Shown here piece after piece: positions 17,439 through 27,189 of a stretch of 64,000 nt of DNA. A program made the translations under genes and the position numbers. The notes under the pieces were generated by a model. That model was not told the DNA's origin and made no database searches. It worked only from the letters and a program-made list of their open reading frames with translations. This DNA comes from an uncultured Alphaproteobacteria bacterium (GTDB lineage Bacteria; Pseudomonadota; Alphaproteobacteria; HIMB59): NCBI GenBank assembly GCA_902619375.1, contig CACNEB010000005.1:17355-81354 (forward strand), written 5' to 3'. Positions within the stretch are counted from its first letter, which is position 1. Each line of letters opens with the position of its first letter.

Positions 17439-17862
17439 TTAGAAATGTAACTACAGTTTTCCCAACAAAGTTTATTATCCTTGTGGAGTTATTGAATTTA
17501 AAACCCTCAGATATGACATTAACATTTCTATTATTTAAATTTGTATTATGACTGCTTTCAGCATTGCCTGTGCTAAAATTAATTAATATATTAAAGCTTT
17601 TAACTTCATAATTTTCATTTTTCAAACTAGACTCTCCTTGTAGCAAAGTTTGTTTATCATCGATATATATTAGTTTATCAGCTTTAATAAGATTATTTCC
17701 GTCTTTATTAAACATTATAGTTTCAAATCTATCTAAAGAATTACTTTGCTCCTTGATATAGCTATTAGATTTATTATTCAAAAATATAATCAATGCTTGT
17801 ACTGATAAACATGTAAAAATTAAAAAAAAAACAAAATAATTTACCTTATTTATATTAAACAC
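17431..17862 (-). CDS. lptC: LPS export protein LptC
   Basis: 143 aa. There is a single N-terminal membrane helix (about 10-27, YFVFFLIFTCLSVQALIIFL region), then a periplasmic OstA-like fold with paired strands (LIKADKLIYIDDKQTLLQG). LptC is the membrane-anchored step between LptBFG and LptA. Identification rests mainly on size, topology and its place between kdsD and lptA. It overlaps kdsD by 8 nt. Confidence 0.8.
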   Translation of the reverse strand: MFNINKVNYFVFFLIFTCLSVQALIIFLNNKSNSYIKEQSNSLDRFETIMFNKDGNNLIKADKLIYIDDKQTLLQGESSLKNENYEVKSFNILINFSTGNAESSHNTNLNNRNVNVISEGFKFNNSTRIINFVGKTVVTFLNE

Positions 17863-18811
17863 TAAGAGTACATTCCTTTAAATTGACTATCCCTATGGGT
17901 TTTCCATTATCAGATATAATTAAACTTGTTATTGATTTTTTATTCATCAAATTTATTGCCGCCGTCACTAAAATATTCTTTTTAACAGTAACAGGTTTTG
18001 AATTCATCATATCTTTGATTTTTAAACTATTTAAGTTATTAATTCCCATTTTAAATGATCTCCTAAGATCACCATCTGTAATTATACCTTTAATCATTTT
18101 TCTGTGATCACATATTATTACACAACCATATTTCTTTTCAGTCATAACTAAAATTGCCTCAGAAATAGTTTCTTTAACATTTACGGTTGGCAAGTCTTTA
18201 CTCATAATATCTTCAAGAGTTTTGAGGTTTTTCCCAAGTTTTCCTCCAGGGTGAAATTTACTAAAAGATTTTTTATCAAACTTCCTATAATTTAATACTG
18301 TACAACATAAAGCATCACCCAGAGCCAATGCCATTGTTGTAGAAGTTGTGGGAATAATACCTAGCTTGTCTGCCTCAATATGTTTGGGAAGTCTCAATAC
18401 TATATTAGAATTTTTTGATAAAATGCTATCTGAGTTTGAGGTAATTGAAATAATATTAATTCCTTTAAGTTTTGCAAAGTTAATAATATCTAAAATTTCA
18501 TTTGTTTCGCCTGAATTAGAGATAATAATTAATATATCTCCCTTATCAATAATACCAAGATCACCATGACTAGCCTCAGAGGGATGCAAATAAAAAGATG
18601 CCATTCCTGTTGATTTGAAAGATGAAGATACCTTTCTCGCGATATAACCACTTTTACCTAATCCAGTAAAAATTATTTTATTTTTACTTTCTAAAATAAG
18701 GTTCACTGCTTTGGCAAAATTGTTGTTCAAACTTTTTTTGAGAGAACCAAGACCTTTAATTTCTGTTGCTAATACCTCCCTTCCAACACTCAAAATTTTT
18801 TTCATAGGCAT
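17855..18811 (-). CDS. kdsD: Arabinose-5-phosphate isomerase (KpsF/GutQ/KdsD)
   Basis: 318 aa. The SIS domain (about 30-170) has FTGLGKSGYIARKV, the conserved LHPSEASHGDLG and ISNSGETNEI. Two CBS domains follow (about 195-255 and 265-318; GCVIICDHRKMIKGIITDGD). It converts ribulose-5-phosphate to arabinose-5-phosphate, the first step to Kdo for LPS. Its place directly upstream of lptC-lptA-lptB fits that job. Confidence 0.93.
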   Translation of the reverse strand: MPMKKILSVGREVLATEIKGLGSLKKSLNNNFAKAVNLILESKNKIIFTGLGKSGYIARKVSSSFKSTGMASFYLHPSEASHGDLGIIDKGDILIIISNSGETNEILDIINFAKLKGINIISITSNSDSILSKNSNIVLRLPKHIEADKLGIIPTTSTTMALALGDALCCTVLNYRKFDKKSFSKFHPGGKLGKNLKTLEDIMSKDLPTVNVKETISEAILVMTEKKYGCVIICDHRKMIKGIITDGDLRRSFKMGINNLNSLKIKDMMNSKPVTVKKNILVTAAINLMNKKSITSLIISDNGKPIGIVNLKECTLSV

Positions 18812-18826
18812 AACAGCAAATTATTC

Positions 18827-19453
18827 TTAATGGGAATATATATCAAAGTCCCACCCCATTAAATCAAGTCTTACTTTAGTTTTTAAAAAAGATATTATTT
18901 CATCATATTCTTTGATTAATGATTTTTTTTTTAGCTCTGCATTCAAAACCTGATATATTTCATGGAGATATTTAACGTCATTCAAAGCGTACCATATTTG
19001 ATCTTTAGAAAGACTTTTATTGCTCCAGTTTGATGATTGTTCTTTCTTGTCAATATCGATTTTCAGAAATTCAGATATTAAATCTTTCAGCCCATGCCTG
19101 TTTGTGTAAGTTCTAATAAGCTTAGAAGCAATTTTTGTACAAAAAATATTATTAACATTTATTTTAAGATAGTGTTTCAATACAGCTATATCAAATCTAG
19201 CGTAATGAAAAATTTTTAAAATTTTTTTATTTTCTAAAAGAGTTTTTAAATTTTGGCATTTTTTTGGGTCTATTTTGTCATTAATTTGAATTAAATAATT
19301 TTCACCATCACTATTATTTTTAATTTGCACGAGACAAAGTCTGTCTCTTTTAATTACTAAACCCATCGTCTCAGTATCTACAGAAATTGAAGTTTTAAAG
19401 GTTTTCAATATTTGTTTTGGTAGGTCATTTTGGAATAATTGATAATTTGACAT
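18827..19453 (-). CDS. rnd: Ribonuclease D-like 3'-5' exonuclease (short form)
   Basis: 208 aa. All DEDDy motifs are visible: Exo I SVDTETMGL, Exo II FHYARFDIAVLK, and Exo III YALNDVKYLHEIY with the Tyr. It has only the catalytic domain and lacks the HRDC domains of E. coli RNase D. This is the usual alphaproteobacterial short form. A role in tRNA 3'-end trimming is inferred from the family. A TATGTT hexamer lies near the start. It is the first gene of the minus-strand block leading into kdsD-lptCAB. Confidence 0.9.
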   Translation of the reverse strand: MSNYQLFQNDLPKQILKTFKTSISVDTETMGLVIKRDRLCLVQIKNNSDGENYLIQINDKIDPKKCQNLKTLLENKKILKIFHYARFDIAVLKHYLKINVNNIFCTKIASKLIRTYTNRHGLKDLISEFLKIDIDKKEQSSNWSNKSLSKDQIWYALNDVKYLHEIYQVLNAELKKKSLIKEYDEIISFLKTKVRLDLMGWDFDIYSH

Positions 19454-19488
19454 CTTAGAACATATATTTATATAAGATAGATATCACA

Positions 19489-20418
19489 ATGAAAAACAAA
19501 AATATTTTAGTTTTCGGATCTACAGGCTTCATCGGTAGAAGTGTCACAAAAAGACTGCTTCAAAATGGTGACAAATTAATATGCCCTGTAAGAAATTCAA
19601 GTAGAGTTAAAAGAAATATTCTTTCAGGAGATATTGGGCAGATAGAAGTAATAGAATTTGATATTCATAATTTAGATGAAATTAAAAGCTTAGTTGCAAA
19701 TTCAGACTTAGTTATTAATTTAATTGGTATTTTATATGAAAAAAATAACTTATCATTTGAACTAGTCCATTATTTGTTACCAAAAAAAATTGCTAATTAT
19801 TGTGAATTATACAAAAAACCTTTTATTCATGTTTCTGGCTTAGGGTCTACTTTTCAAACAAAATCAAATTATTTAATCAGTAAAAAAATGGGTGAAGAAT
19901 TTATTGAAAATAATAATACCAACCACATTATCATAAGGCCAAGTACTGTTTATGGAGAGGAAGATAATTTCTTTAACTTATTTGGAAGGATGGCGAAAAT
20001 CCTACCATTTCTTCCTTTGATTAAAAACGGAAAAACTAAATTTCAACCGATTTATGTTAATGACTTATCTCTTCTTATTTTTAATTTACTACATAACTTT
20101 GATAAGTATAAAAATTCTAATTTAGCAGCAGTTGGTAATGAGATTTTTACTCTTAAAGAGATATTAAGCCATATATTTTTATCTTTAAAAAAAAAGGAGA
20201 GGTTTTTTTATATTCCTTCTTTTCTAGCAATTCTTCAAGGCAAAATATTAGAAAAACTCCCTAAACCTTTATTCACTTATGACCAGTATGTAACTCTTTC
20301 TCATGATAGTATATCAGAGGGAAGTCAAAAATTAGTCACCGAAATATTGAATCAAGATCTCTCAAATATGAAAATTATTACTTCGGAGTACCTTAAAAAG
20401 TTTATTGATAAAGTTTAA
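19489..20418 (+). CDS. NDUFA9-like NAD(P)-binding protein (atypical SDR)
   Basis: 309 aa. The N-terminal dinucleotide-binding GSTGFIGRSV (about 9-18) and a Rossmann core with VINLIGILYE and RPSTVYGEEDNFFN match the complex I NDUFA9 subunit family of alphaproteobacteria. The SDR catalytic YxxxK is not clear (YLISKK is present). The role is likely in complex I assembly or quinone-related work. The neighbours uppP and gltDB are its usual ones in this class. It ends by sharing TTAA with uppP. Confidence 0.82.
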   Translation: MKNKNILVFGSTGFIGRSVTKRLLQNGDKLICPVRNSSRVKRNILSGDIGQIEVIEFDIHNLDEIKSLVANSDLVINLIGILYEKNNLSFELVHYLLPKKIANYCELYKKPFIHVSGLGSTFQTKSNYLISKKMGEEFIENNNTNHIIIRPSTVYGEEDNFFNLFGRMAKILPFLPLIKNGKTKFQPIYVNDLSLLIFNLLHNFDKYKNSNLAAVGNEIFTLKEILSHIFLSLKKKERFFYIPSFLAILQGKILEKLPKPLFTYDQYVTLSHDSISEGSQKLVTEILNQDLSNMKIITSEYLKKFIDKV

Positions 20419-21170
20419 TAAACATAAATTAATAAGACTATGCCTATAAAAATTCTATAAATAACAAATGGTGTGAAACCAATTTTATTTATAAAATTTA
20501 TAAAAATAGAAATTGTAATATAAGCTGCAAAAAATGAAGAAAAAAAAACTATAAATAGTCCCTTATTAATAATAACACTCTCAAAATCTTTTATATTTGA
20601 AAAAAAAGATAACACAATAATGGGTATACCCATATACAAGCTATAAATAGAAGAATATTTACGGTCTTCTCCAAATAACCTGAAGGCAATGATACAACTC
20701 CCTGCTCTACTAAAACCTGGCAAAAAAGCAAGACACTGGAAGAAACCAGCTAAAATGAATTTGGTACTTTTGCTTTTTATAACAAATTTAAACTTATTTG
20801 GTTTGTCTGAGATATAGAGCAATATTGCTCCTATAATTGAGGTGTATCCTATTAACTCTAAGCTAATAAAACTTAAATTATAAAATTTTAGTATAAAGCC
20901 CAGAAAAACTGCTGGTATAGTTGCATAAACAATTATCTTAAAGTTGGCTTTGATATTTGATTTTGAAAAATGTTTATGTGCAAACAGATATATTAATAAA
21001 GCTAATAAAGAGGCAAAGTGGGCAGATGTTTCATATAAATAGTTTCTTGATTCTATATTTTTATAAAGTATTTCTAAGATATTTATGTGACCACTTGAAC
21101 TAATGGGGATAAATTCAGTAATTCCTTGTATTAAACCATAAAAAATATAAAAAATACTATCAATAGTCAT
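20415..21170 (-). CDS. uppP: Undecaprenyl-diphosphatase (BacA/UppP)
   Basis: 251 aa with about eight membrane helices. The signature EFIPISSSGHINI (about 18-30) and GFSRAGSCIIAFRL (about 153-166) are the two catalytic motifs. It recycles the lipid carrier for cell-wall and polysaccharide synthesis. It converges on the NDUFA9-like gene with a shared TTAA. A GATAAT hexamer sits 5 nt before the ATG on the minus strand, suggesting a leaderless or very short leader. Confidence 0.94.
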   Translation of the reverse strand: MTIDSIFYIFYGLIQGITEFIPISSSGHINILEILYKNIESRNYLYETSAHFASLLALLIYLFAHKHFSKSNIKANFKIIVYATIPAVFLGFILKFYNLSFISLELIGYTSIIGAILLYISDKPNKFKFVIKSKSTKFILAGFFQCLAFLPGFSRAGSCIIAFRLFGEDRKYSSIYSLYMGIPIIVLSFFSNIKDFESVIINKGLFIVFFSSFFAAYITISIFINFINKIGFTPFVIYRIFIGIVLLIYVY

Positions 21171-21253
21171 AATTTATTATCATTTCTTGGTTTACTATGT
21201 CTAAAAATCTTTATATTAATACCATCCAATTTATTTGTAGGAGAATAAAGTAA

Positions 21254-21259
21254 TATTTT
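21254..21259 (+). promoter_or_regulatory. -10-like element (TATTTT) 6 nt before gltD ATG
   Basis: TATTTT ends exactly 6 nt before the ATG at 21266. An AGGAG at about 21240-21244 is too far upstream (over 20 nt) to serve the start. The same spacing recurs at other starts in the window. Confidence 0.35.
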
Positions 21260-21265
21260 ATTATC

Positions 21266-22678
21266 ATGTTAGAGTTTCATAAAAAAAAACCAAAGAATCC
21301 ATCTAAAACTGAACCTGAAAAGAGAATAAAGGATTTTCAAGAGATTTACAGTCAGTTTGATAAAAATGACTCTGTAGAACAATCTTCAAGGTGCTCACAA
21401 TGCGGAATACCATATTGTCAAATTCATTGTCCTTTAAATAATAATATACCAGATTGGCTTCGTTACATCGCTGAAGGCAGACTTGAAGAGGCATATCAAG
21501 TTTCAGCATCTACAAATGCATTTCCAGAAGTGTGTGGAAGAGTTTGTCCTCAAGATCGTTTATGCGAAGGAAATTGCGTTGTCGAACAGGCGGGTTTTGG
21601 TTCAATTACAATTGGTAATTTAGAAAAATACTTAACAGAAATAGCATGGGAAAAAGGATGGGTAAAAAATTTATCTTCACAAAATCAATTTAAACAAAAA
21701 GTGGCTATCATAGGATCTGGTCCTGCAGGAATGGCTGCTTCAGCTTATTTAACTCAAAATGGATATAAAGTAGATGTCTTCGAAAAAAATGATAGAGCAG
21801 GTGGCTTGATGATTTATGGAATACCTAATTTTAAATTGGATAAAAAAATTGTTGAAAGAAGAACAGAGTGGCTTTCAGAAAGTGGAGTTAAATTTAATTT
21901 AAATATGGAAGTCGGAAAAAACATCTCTTTTCAAGATTTGGAAAAAGATTATGACGCAATATTAATTGCAACTGGTGTTTATAAGGCTAGAAAATTGGAT
22001 ATAGATACTTCATCTGTTAACAATAGCATTCCAGCTTTAGATTTCTTAATTGAGAGCAATAGAACTGGATTAGGTGACTCTCCATCAAATAATAAGTTTC
22101 TCACCGCAAAAGATAAGAATGTAGTTGTTATTGGAGGCGGAGATACAGCTATGGACTGTGTTAGAACAGCAATTAGACAACAAGCAAAAGAAGTTACTTG
22201 TCTTTATAGAAGAAATAAGGAAAACATGCCTGGATCAGCAAGAGAAGTTTTAAATGCAGAACAAGAGGGTATTAAATTTAATTGGTTATCTGTCCCATCT
22301 AAAATTATAAGTGATAACTCTACTGCAACAAGTATGACATACAAAGTCGCTGCCTTAGGAGAAGTTGATGAGAGTGGAAGAAGAAAACCAGTTGATACAG
22401 GTGTTGAAAAACAAATAAAAAGTGACTTAATTATTCAAGCTCTCGGTTTTGAACCTGAAGATTTAAACCATAATTTTAAAACTAATATTGAATTAACAAC
22501 CTGGAAAACAGTTAAAGTTGATTTTAAAAAATTTCAAACTAGTAATCCAAAGATTTTTGCTGCTGGGGATATCGTCAGGGGTGCCTCTCTTGTTGTATGG
22601 GCGATCCACGATGGCCGTGAAGTTGCAAAATCAATTCATAATTTCTTACAAAATTCAAAAATTAAAAAAGCATCATGA
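21266..22678 (+). CDS. gltD: Glutamate synthase small subunit
   Basis: 470 aa. The N-terminal Fe-S region has RCSQCGIPYCQIHCPL and VCGRVCPQDRLCEGNC. Two nucleotide-binding folds follow: IIGSGPAGMAASAYL for FAD (about 150) and VVIGGGDTAMDCVRTA for NADPH (about 287). It feeds NADPH electrons to GltB for glutamate formation from glutamine and 2-oxoglutarate. It overlaps gltB by 4 nt (ATGA). Confidence 0.96.
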   Translation: MLEFHKKKPKNPSKTEPEKRIKDFQEIYSQFDKNDSVEQSSRCSQCGIPYCQIHCPLNNNIPDWLRYIAEGRLEEAYQVSASTNAFPEVCGRVCPQDRLCEGNCVVEQAGFGSITIGNLEKYLTEIAWEKGWVKNLSSQNQFKQKVAIIGSGPAGMAASAYLTQNGYKVDVFEKNDRAGGLMIYGIPNFKLDKKIVERRTEWLSESGVKFNLNMEVGKNISFQDLEKDYDAILIATGVYKARKLDIDTSSVNNSIPALDFLIESNRTGLGDSPSNNKFLTAKDKNVVVIGGGDTAMDCVRTAIRQQAKEVTCLYRRNKENMPGSAREVLNAEQEGIKFNWLSVPSKIISDNSTATSMTYKVAALGEVDESGRRKPVDTGVEKQIKSDLIIQALGFEPEDLNHNFKTNIELTTWKTVKVDFKKFQTSNPKIFAAGDIVRGASLVVWAIHDGREVAKSIHNFLQNSKIKKAS

Positions 22679-25600
22679 GAGATCACTCACTAGAAATCTA
22701 CAAAAGAAATAAGCAAAAGCTAAAAGACAATTACGTTTATAATGAAAAACATGAACATGATAATTGTGGTGTCGGTTTAGTTGCCTCAATCAAAGGTGAG
22801 TCAAGAAGAGATATAGTTGAAAAGGGTGTCGAGGCACTTAAGGCTGTATTTCATAGGGGTGCTGTTGATGCAGATGGCAAAACTGGAGATGGTGCTGGCA
22901 TTATGTTGGAAGTTTCAAATTCATTCTTCAGTAAACAAGTTTTAAAAATGGGCCATAGAACGAGCCAAGACTCTATATTGGGTGTAGGTATGATATTTTT
23001 ACCAAAAAGAGATTTTGGAGCACAAGAAAAATGTAGAGCTATAGTTGAGTATGAAATTATAAAAGCTGGAATGAATCTTTTTGGATGGAGACAAGTTCCA
23101 GTTAATACAGAGATCATTGGTGAAAAAGCTAATTATACAAAACCAGAAATTGAACAAATAATCTTTTCCCCAAAAGAAACCACGCCCGATATTGAAAAGG
23201 TACTTTATTTAACAAGAAGAAGGATAGAGAACAAAATTAAATCTCAGAGTATTAATGATTTTTACATTTGCTCTTTATCGACAGAAACAATTGTTTACAA
23301 AGGTATGTTTTTAGCTGAACAGCTATCTGAATTCTATCCAGATTTATTAGATGATGAATTTAAATCTAAATTTGCTATTTACCATCAAAGGTACTCCACT
23401 AATACATTTCCTACATGGTCTCTGGCGCAACCATTTAGAGTTTTAGCACATAATGGAGAAATAAATACTTTAAAGGGAAATATAAATTGGATGAGCGCTC
23501 ATGAGCCAAGAATAACCCACCCTTTTTTTAATGAGAGAATTAATGATTTAAAACCAATACTTGATCCAGACGCTTCTGACTCTGCATCCCTAGATGCTGC
23601 TTTTGAACTTTTTGTTCAAACGGATAGAGACATGCCTATGGCAAAATCCATGATAATTCCAGAATCTTGGTCTAATCGATCAGATTTATCTGATCAACTA
23701 AAGAGCATGTATGCCTATTGTAACGCTGTCATTGAACCATGGGACGGACCAGCAGCTGTCTGCGGAAATTTTGGAGATTGGATAATTTCTGGTATGGATA
23801 GAAACGGTTTAAGGCCTCTTCGATACATACTGACAGATGACAACTTATTAATTTCAGGGTCTGAAGTTGGAATGATTAATATAGATGAGAAAAATATCAT
23901 AAAAAAAGGAAGAGTTGGGCCAGGTGAACTAATAGCAGTTAATTACAAAGAGAATAAGTTTTATGAGAGCTTTGAATTAAAAGAAATACTCTGTAAACGT
24001 AATAATTACTCAGATTGGAATCAAAAAACTATAAATTTAGATAACATTTTATCGAATGAAAAAATTTATGAACCATCACGAGAGGATGAGGAAAATGTTT
24101 TTCAAATTGCTAAATCATTTAATTTAACATTAGAAACTCTTGATTTAATTTTAGATCCTATGGTTAAGACAGGGCAAGAGGCCGTTGGATCAATGGGAGA
24201 CGACGCACCACTAAGTGTACTCACTGAAAGATACCGAGGCCTCCATAGTTTCTTTAAACAAAATTTTGCCCAAGTAACAAACCCTCCTATTGATAGCCTT
24301 AGGGAACAAGTTGTAATGAGTTTAAAAACTAGGCTTGGAAACCTTGGAAATATTGTAGAAGAAGACTCTGAACAATGTAATTTGGTACTTTTAGAGAGTC
24401 CTTTACTATTAGATAATGAACTGGAAACATTAAAAAGTCATTTATCAAAGTATACAACTGAGATTGACTGTACTTATAAATTAAATGAAGAGACTAATTT
24501 TTTAATTGAAATACAAAGAATATGTTCTGAAGCTGAACAGGCAGTCAGGTCTGGTTCTCAACATCTAATTATAACTGATAACAATATTAATAAAGATAGA
24601 ATTGCCTTGCCAATGATACTAGCTACTAGTGCTGTTCATAGTTATTTAATTAAAAATAACTTAAGAACTTTTACTTCTTTAAATGTATCATCCAGAGAGT
24701 GTCTTGATGTACACTATTTTGCAGTACTTATTGGTGTTGGCGCCACAACTGTTAATGCCTCATTAGTAGAGAAACTTATTTCAGATAGGTATAAAAAAAA
24801 TATCTACCAAAATACTGATTACCCTCATCTTATAAAGAACTTTAAAAAATCCATAGAGAAGGGACTTAGAAAAATTATCAGTAAAATGGGTATTTCAGTA
24901 ATTAGTTCATATCGGGGTGGAAGAAATTTTGAAATAATTGGCTTAAGTAGAAGTATGGTAGAGAGTTTTTTTCCAGGAATGTCCTCTAGAATTTCTGGTA
25001 TTGGATTAGATGGATTAGAAAAAAGAGTAAGGCGACAACACGATGAATCCTTTAAATCTGATAATGTAATTTTAGATATAGGTGGAGAATATCGATTTAG
25101 AGCTAATAGCGAAGCACACGCATATGAGGGCGTTTCAATACATATGCTTCAAGAAGCTGTCACTAGGGACTCATATAATCTTTACAAAAAATATACCTCA
25201 AAAATTTATAGCTCTAAACCAATTCAGATAAGAGACTTATTACAGTTTAATGAAAGTCCTAATTCTTTAAATTTGGATAGTGTAGAGAGTATCTCTGAAA
25301 TAAGAAAAAGTTTTGTATCTCCGGGAATCTCACTAGGTGCACTTAGTCCAGAGGCACATGAAACCTTAGCCATAGCTATGAACAGAATAGGCTCAAAATC
25401 AGATAGTGGGGAGGGAGGAGAAGATGCAAGAAGATATTTTAAGTTAAAAAATGGTGACAACCCAAGTTCAGCTATTAAACAAGTTGCAAGTGGAAGATTT
25501 GGTGTAACAGCAGAGTACCTAAATAATTGTTCCGAATTAGAAATTAAAATAGCTCAAGGTGCTAAGCCTGGTGAGGGTGGGCAATTACCTGGTTTTAAAG

Positions 25601-27189
25601 TCACAGATTTAATTGCTAAATTAAGACATAGTACAAAAGGTGTAACACTCATTAGTCCTCCTCCTCATCATGACATTTACTCTATTGAGGATCTTGCTCA
25701 ACTAATTTACGATTTAAAACAAATAAACCCAGTAGCAAAGGTATGTGTAAAATTAGTTGCTCAGTCAGGAATAGGAACAGTTGCCGCTGGTGTTGCAAAA
25801 GCTAAAGCTGATGTAATTCTAGTTTCAGGACATTCAGGAGGAACAGGAGCAAGTCCACAGTCAAGTATCAAATACGTAGGCCTACCTTGGGAGTTAGGAA
25901 TCAGTGAAGTCCACCAAATTTTAGCTTTAAATGGTTTAAGAGATAAAGTTCTTCTAAGAACTGATGGTGGTATTAAAACAGGAAAAGATATTGTTATTGC
26001 TGCAATATTAGGAGCAGAAGAATATGGAATCGGCACTGCTTCATTGGTTGCAATGGGATGTATAATGGTTAGACAATGCCATTCGAATACATGCCCTGTA
26101 GGTGTTTGTACACAAGATGAGCAACTTCGTGAAAAATTTGGAGGTACTCCTGAAAAAGTTGTAAACTTATTTTCTTTTATCGCAGAAGAGGTAAGAGAAA
26201 TCCTCGCCTCTTTGGGTTACAAGTCCCTTAAAGATATTATAGGCAAAACAGAATTACTATCTCAAATTCATTATGGCTCTAGTGATTTAGATAATCTTGA
26301 CCTGAATCCAATATTAACAAAGATTGATGATGGCAAAATTTATGATTATCACTCTGAAAAAAAACGAAATGAAGTGCCTCAAACACTTGATGATCAATTT
26401 CAAAAAGATGGCAAGGATTTTATTAATTCAGGTCAAAAAATTGAATTAACATATAACATTCAAAATACATTAAGGACAATTGGAACTAAAATATCTTCTA
26501 TCATAACTAGAAAATATGGAATGAATTCTTTATCAGAAGATCATGTTACACTCAAACTTAGAGGCTCAGCTGGACAATCTTTAGGTGCATTTGCTGTAAA
26601 AGGCCTTACTTTAAAAGTTTTTGGTGATGCAAATGATTATGTCGGCAAAGGTCTTTCAGGGGGAAAAATTATTGTTCAACCCAGAAATTCTTTCACTCAG
26701 CCGAGCTATGAAAATGTAATTATAGGCAATGTCACTTTATATGGTGCAACAGATGGTAGATTGTATGCATCTGGACAGGCAGGTGATAGATTTTGTGTAA
26801 GAAATTCAGGTGCTTTAGCAATTGTTGAAGGATGCGGAGCTAATGGATGTGAGTACATGACAGGGGGATCTGCAATTATTTTAGGTAGCATTGGTGACAA
26901 CTTTGGTGCTGGAATGACAGGTGGTTCTGCTTTCATTTATTCTGAGCAAAAAAATATTTCTGATTTGATGAACATGGAAACAATAGGACTTTATGAAGTA
27001 GATAATAAAGATTGGAAAAACCACCTTCTAGATCTCCTAAAAGATTTCTATAAAGAGACTAAATCAAAGAGGGCAGGTTTTATTATCGAAAACTTCGAAA
27101 CAGAAATTCAGAAATTTGCTCATGTTGTTCCAGACGAGGTTATTGATAAACTCGAATTCCCTGTTACAAAAAAATCAAAAATTGCTTAA
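22675..27189 (+). CDS. gltB: Glutamate synthase large subunit
   Basis: 1504 aa. The mature glutaminase Cys follows a propeptide of about 30 residues (NCGVGLVASIKGE). The class II amidotransferase domain runs to about 430, then the central domain. The FMN synthase domain (about 850-1230) has PPPHHDIYSIEDLAQLI, SGHSGGTGASP and the 3Fe-4S loop CHSNTCPVGVC. The GXGXG helix (about 1260-1450) has GANGCEYMTGG. This is ammonia assimilation; it ends sharing TTAA with the converging hydrolase. Confidence 0.97.
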   Translation: MRDHSLEIYKRNKQKLKDNYVYNEKHEHDNCGVGLVASIKGESRRDIVEKGVEALKAVFHRGAVDADGKTGDGAGIMLEVSNSFFSKQVLKMGHRTSQDSILGVGMIFLPKRDFGAQEKCRAIVEYEIIKAGMNLFGWRQVPVNTEIIGEKANYTKPEIEQIIFSPKETTPDIEKVLYLTRRRIENKIKSQSINDFYICSLSTETIVYKGMFLAEQLSEFYPDLLDDEFKSKFAIYHQRYSTNTFPTWSLAQPFRVLAHNGEINTLKGNINWMSAHEPRITHPFFNERINDLKPILDPDASDSASLDAAFELFVQTDRDMPMAKSMIIPESWSNRSDLSDQLKSMYAYCNAVIEPWDGPAAVCGNFGDWIISGMDRNGLRPLRYILTDDNLLISGSEVGMINIDEKNIIKKGRVGPGELIAVNYKENKFYESFELKEILCKRNNYSDWNQKTINLDNILSNEKIYEPSREDEENVFQIAKSFNLTLETLDLILDPMVKTGQEAVGSMGDDAPLSVLTERYRGLHSFFKQNFAQVTNPPIDSLREQVVMSLKTRLGNLGNIVEEDSEQCNLVLLESPLLLDNELETLKSHLSKYTTEIDCTYKLNEETNFLIEIQRICSEAEQAVRSGSQHLIITDNNINKDRIALPMILATSAVHSYLIKNNLRTFTSLNVSSRECLDVHYFAVLIGVGATTVNASLVEKLISDRYKKNIYQNTDYPHLIKNFKKSIEKGLRKIISKMGISVISSYRGGRNFEIIGLSRSMVESFFPGMSSRISGIGLDGLEKRVRRQHDESFKSDNVILDIGGEYRFRANSEAHAYEGVSIHMLQEAVTRDSYNLYKKYTSKIYSSKPIQIRDLLQFNESPNSLNLDSVESISEIRKSFVSPGISLGALSPEAHETLAIAMNRIGSKSDSGEGGEDARRYFKLKNGDNPSSAIKQVASGRFGVTAEYLNNCSELEIKIAQGAKPGEGGQLPGFKVTDLIAKLRHSTKGVTLISPPPHHDIYSIEDLAQLIYDLKQINPVAKVCVKLVAQSGIGTVAAGVAKAKADVILVSGHSGGTGASPQSSIKYVGLPWELGISEVHQILALNGLRDKVLLRTDGGIKTGKDIVIAAILGAEEYGIGTASLVAMGCIMVRQCHSNTCPVGVCTQDEQLREKFGGTPEKVVNLFSFIAEEVREILASLGYKSLKDIIGKTELLSQIHYGSSDLDNLDLNPILTKIDDGKIYDYHSEKKRNEVPQTLDDQFQKDGKDFINSGQKIELTYNIQNTLRTIGTKISSIITRKYGMNSLSEDHVTLKLRGSAGQSLGAFAVKGLTLKVFGDANDYVGKGLSGGKIIVQPRNSFTQPSYENVIIGNVTLYGATDGRLYASGQAGDRFCVRNSGALAIVEGCGANGCEYMTGGSAIILGSIGDNFGAGMTGGSAFIYSEQKNISDLMNMETIGLYEVDNKDWKNHLLDLLKDFYKETKSKRAGFIIENFETEIQKFAHVVPDEVIDKLEFPVTKKSKIA

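Noticed and set aside
21197-21253. 18-codon ORF upstream of gltD
   Set aside because: There is no ribosome-binding site and no conservation that I can judge; it ends 12 nt before the gltD start and is expected by chance in AT-rich DNA.
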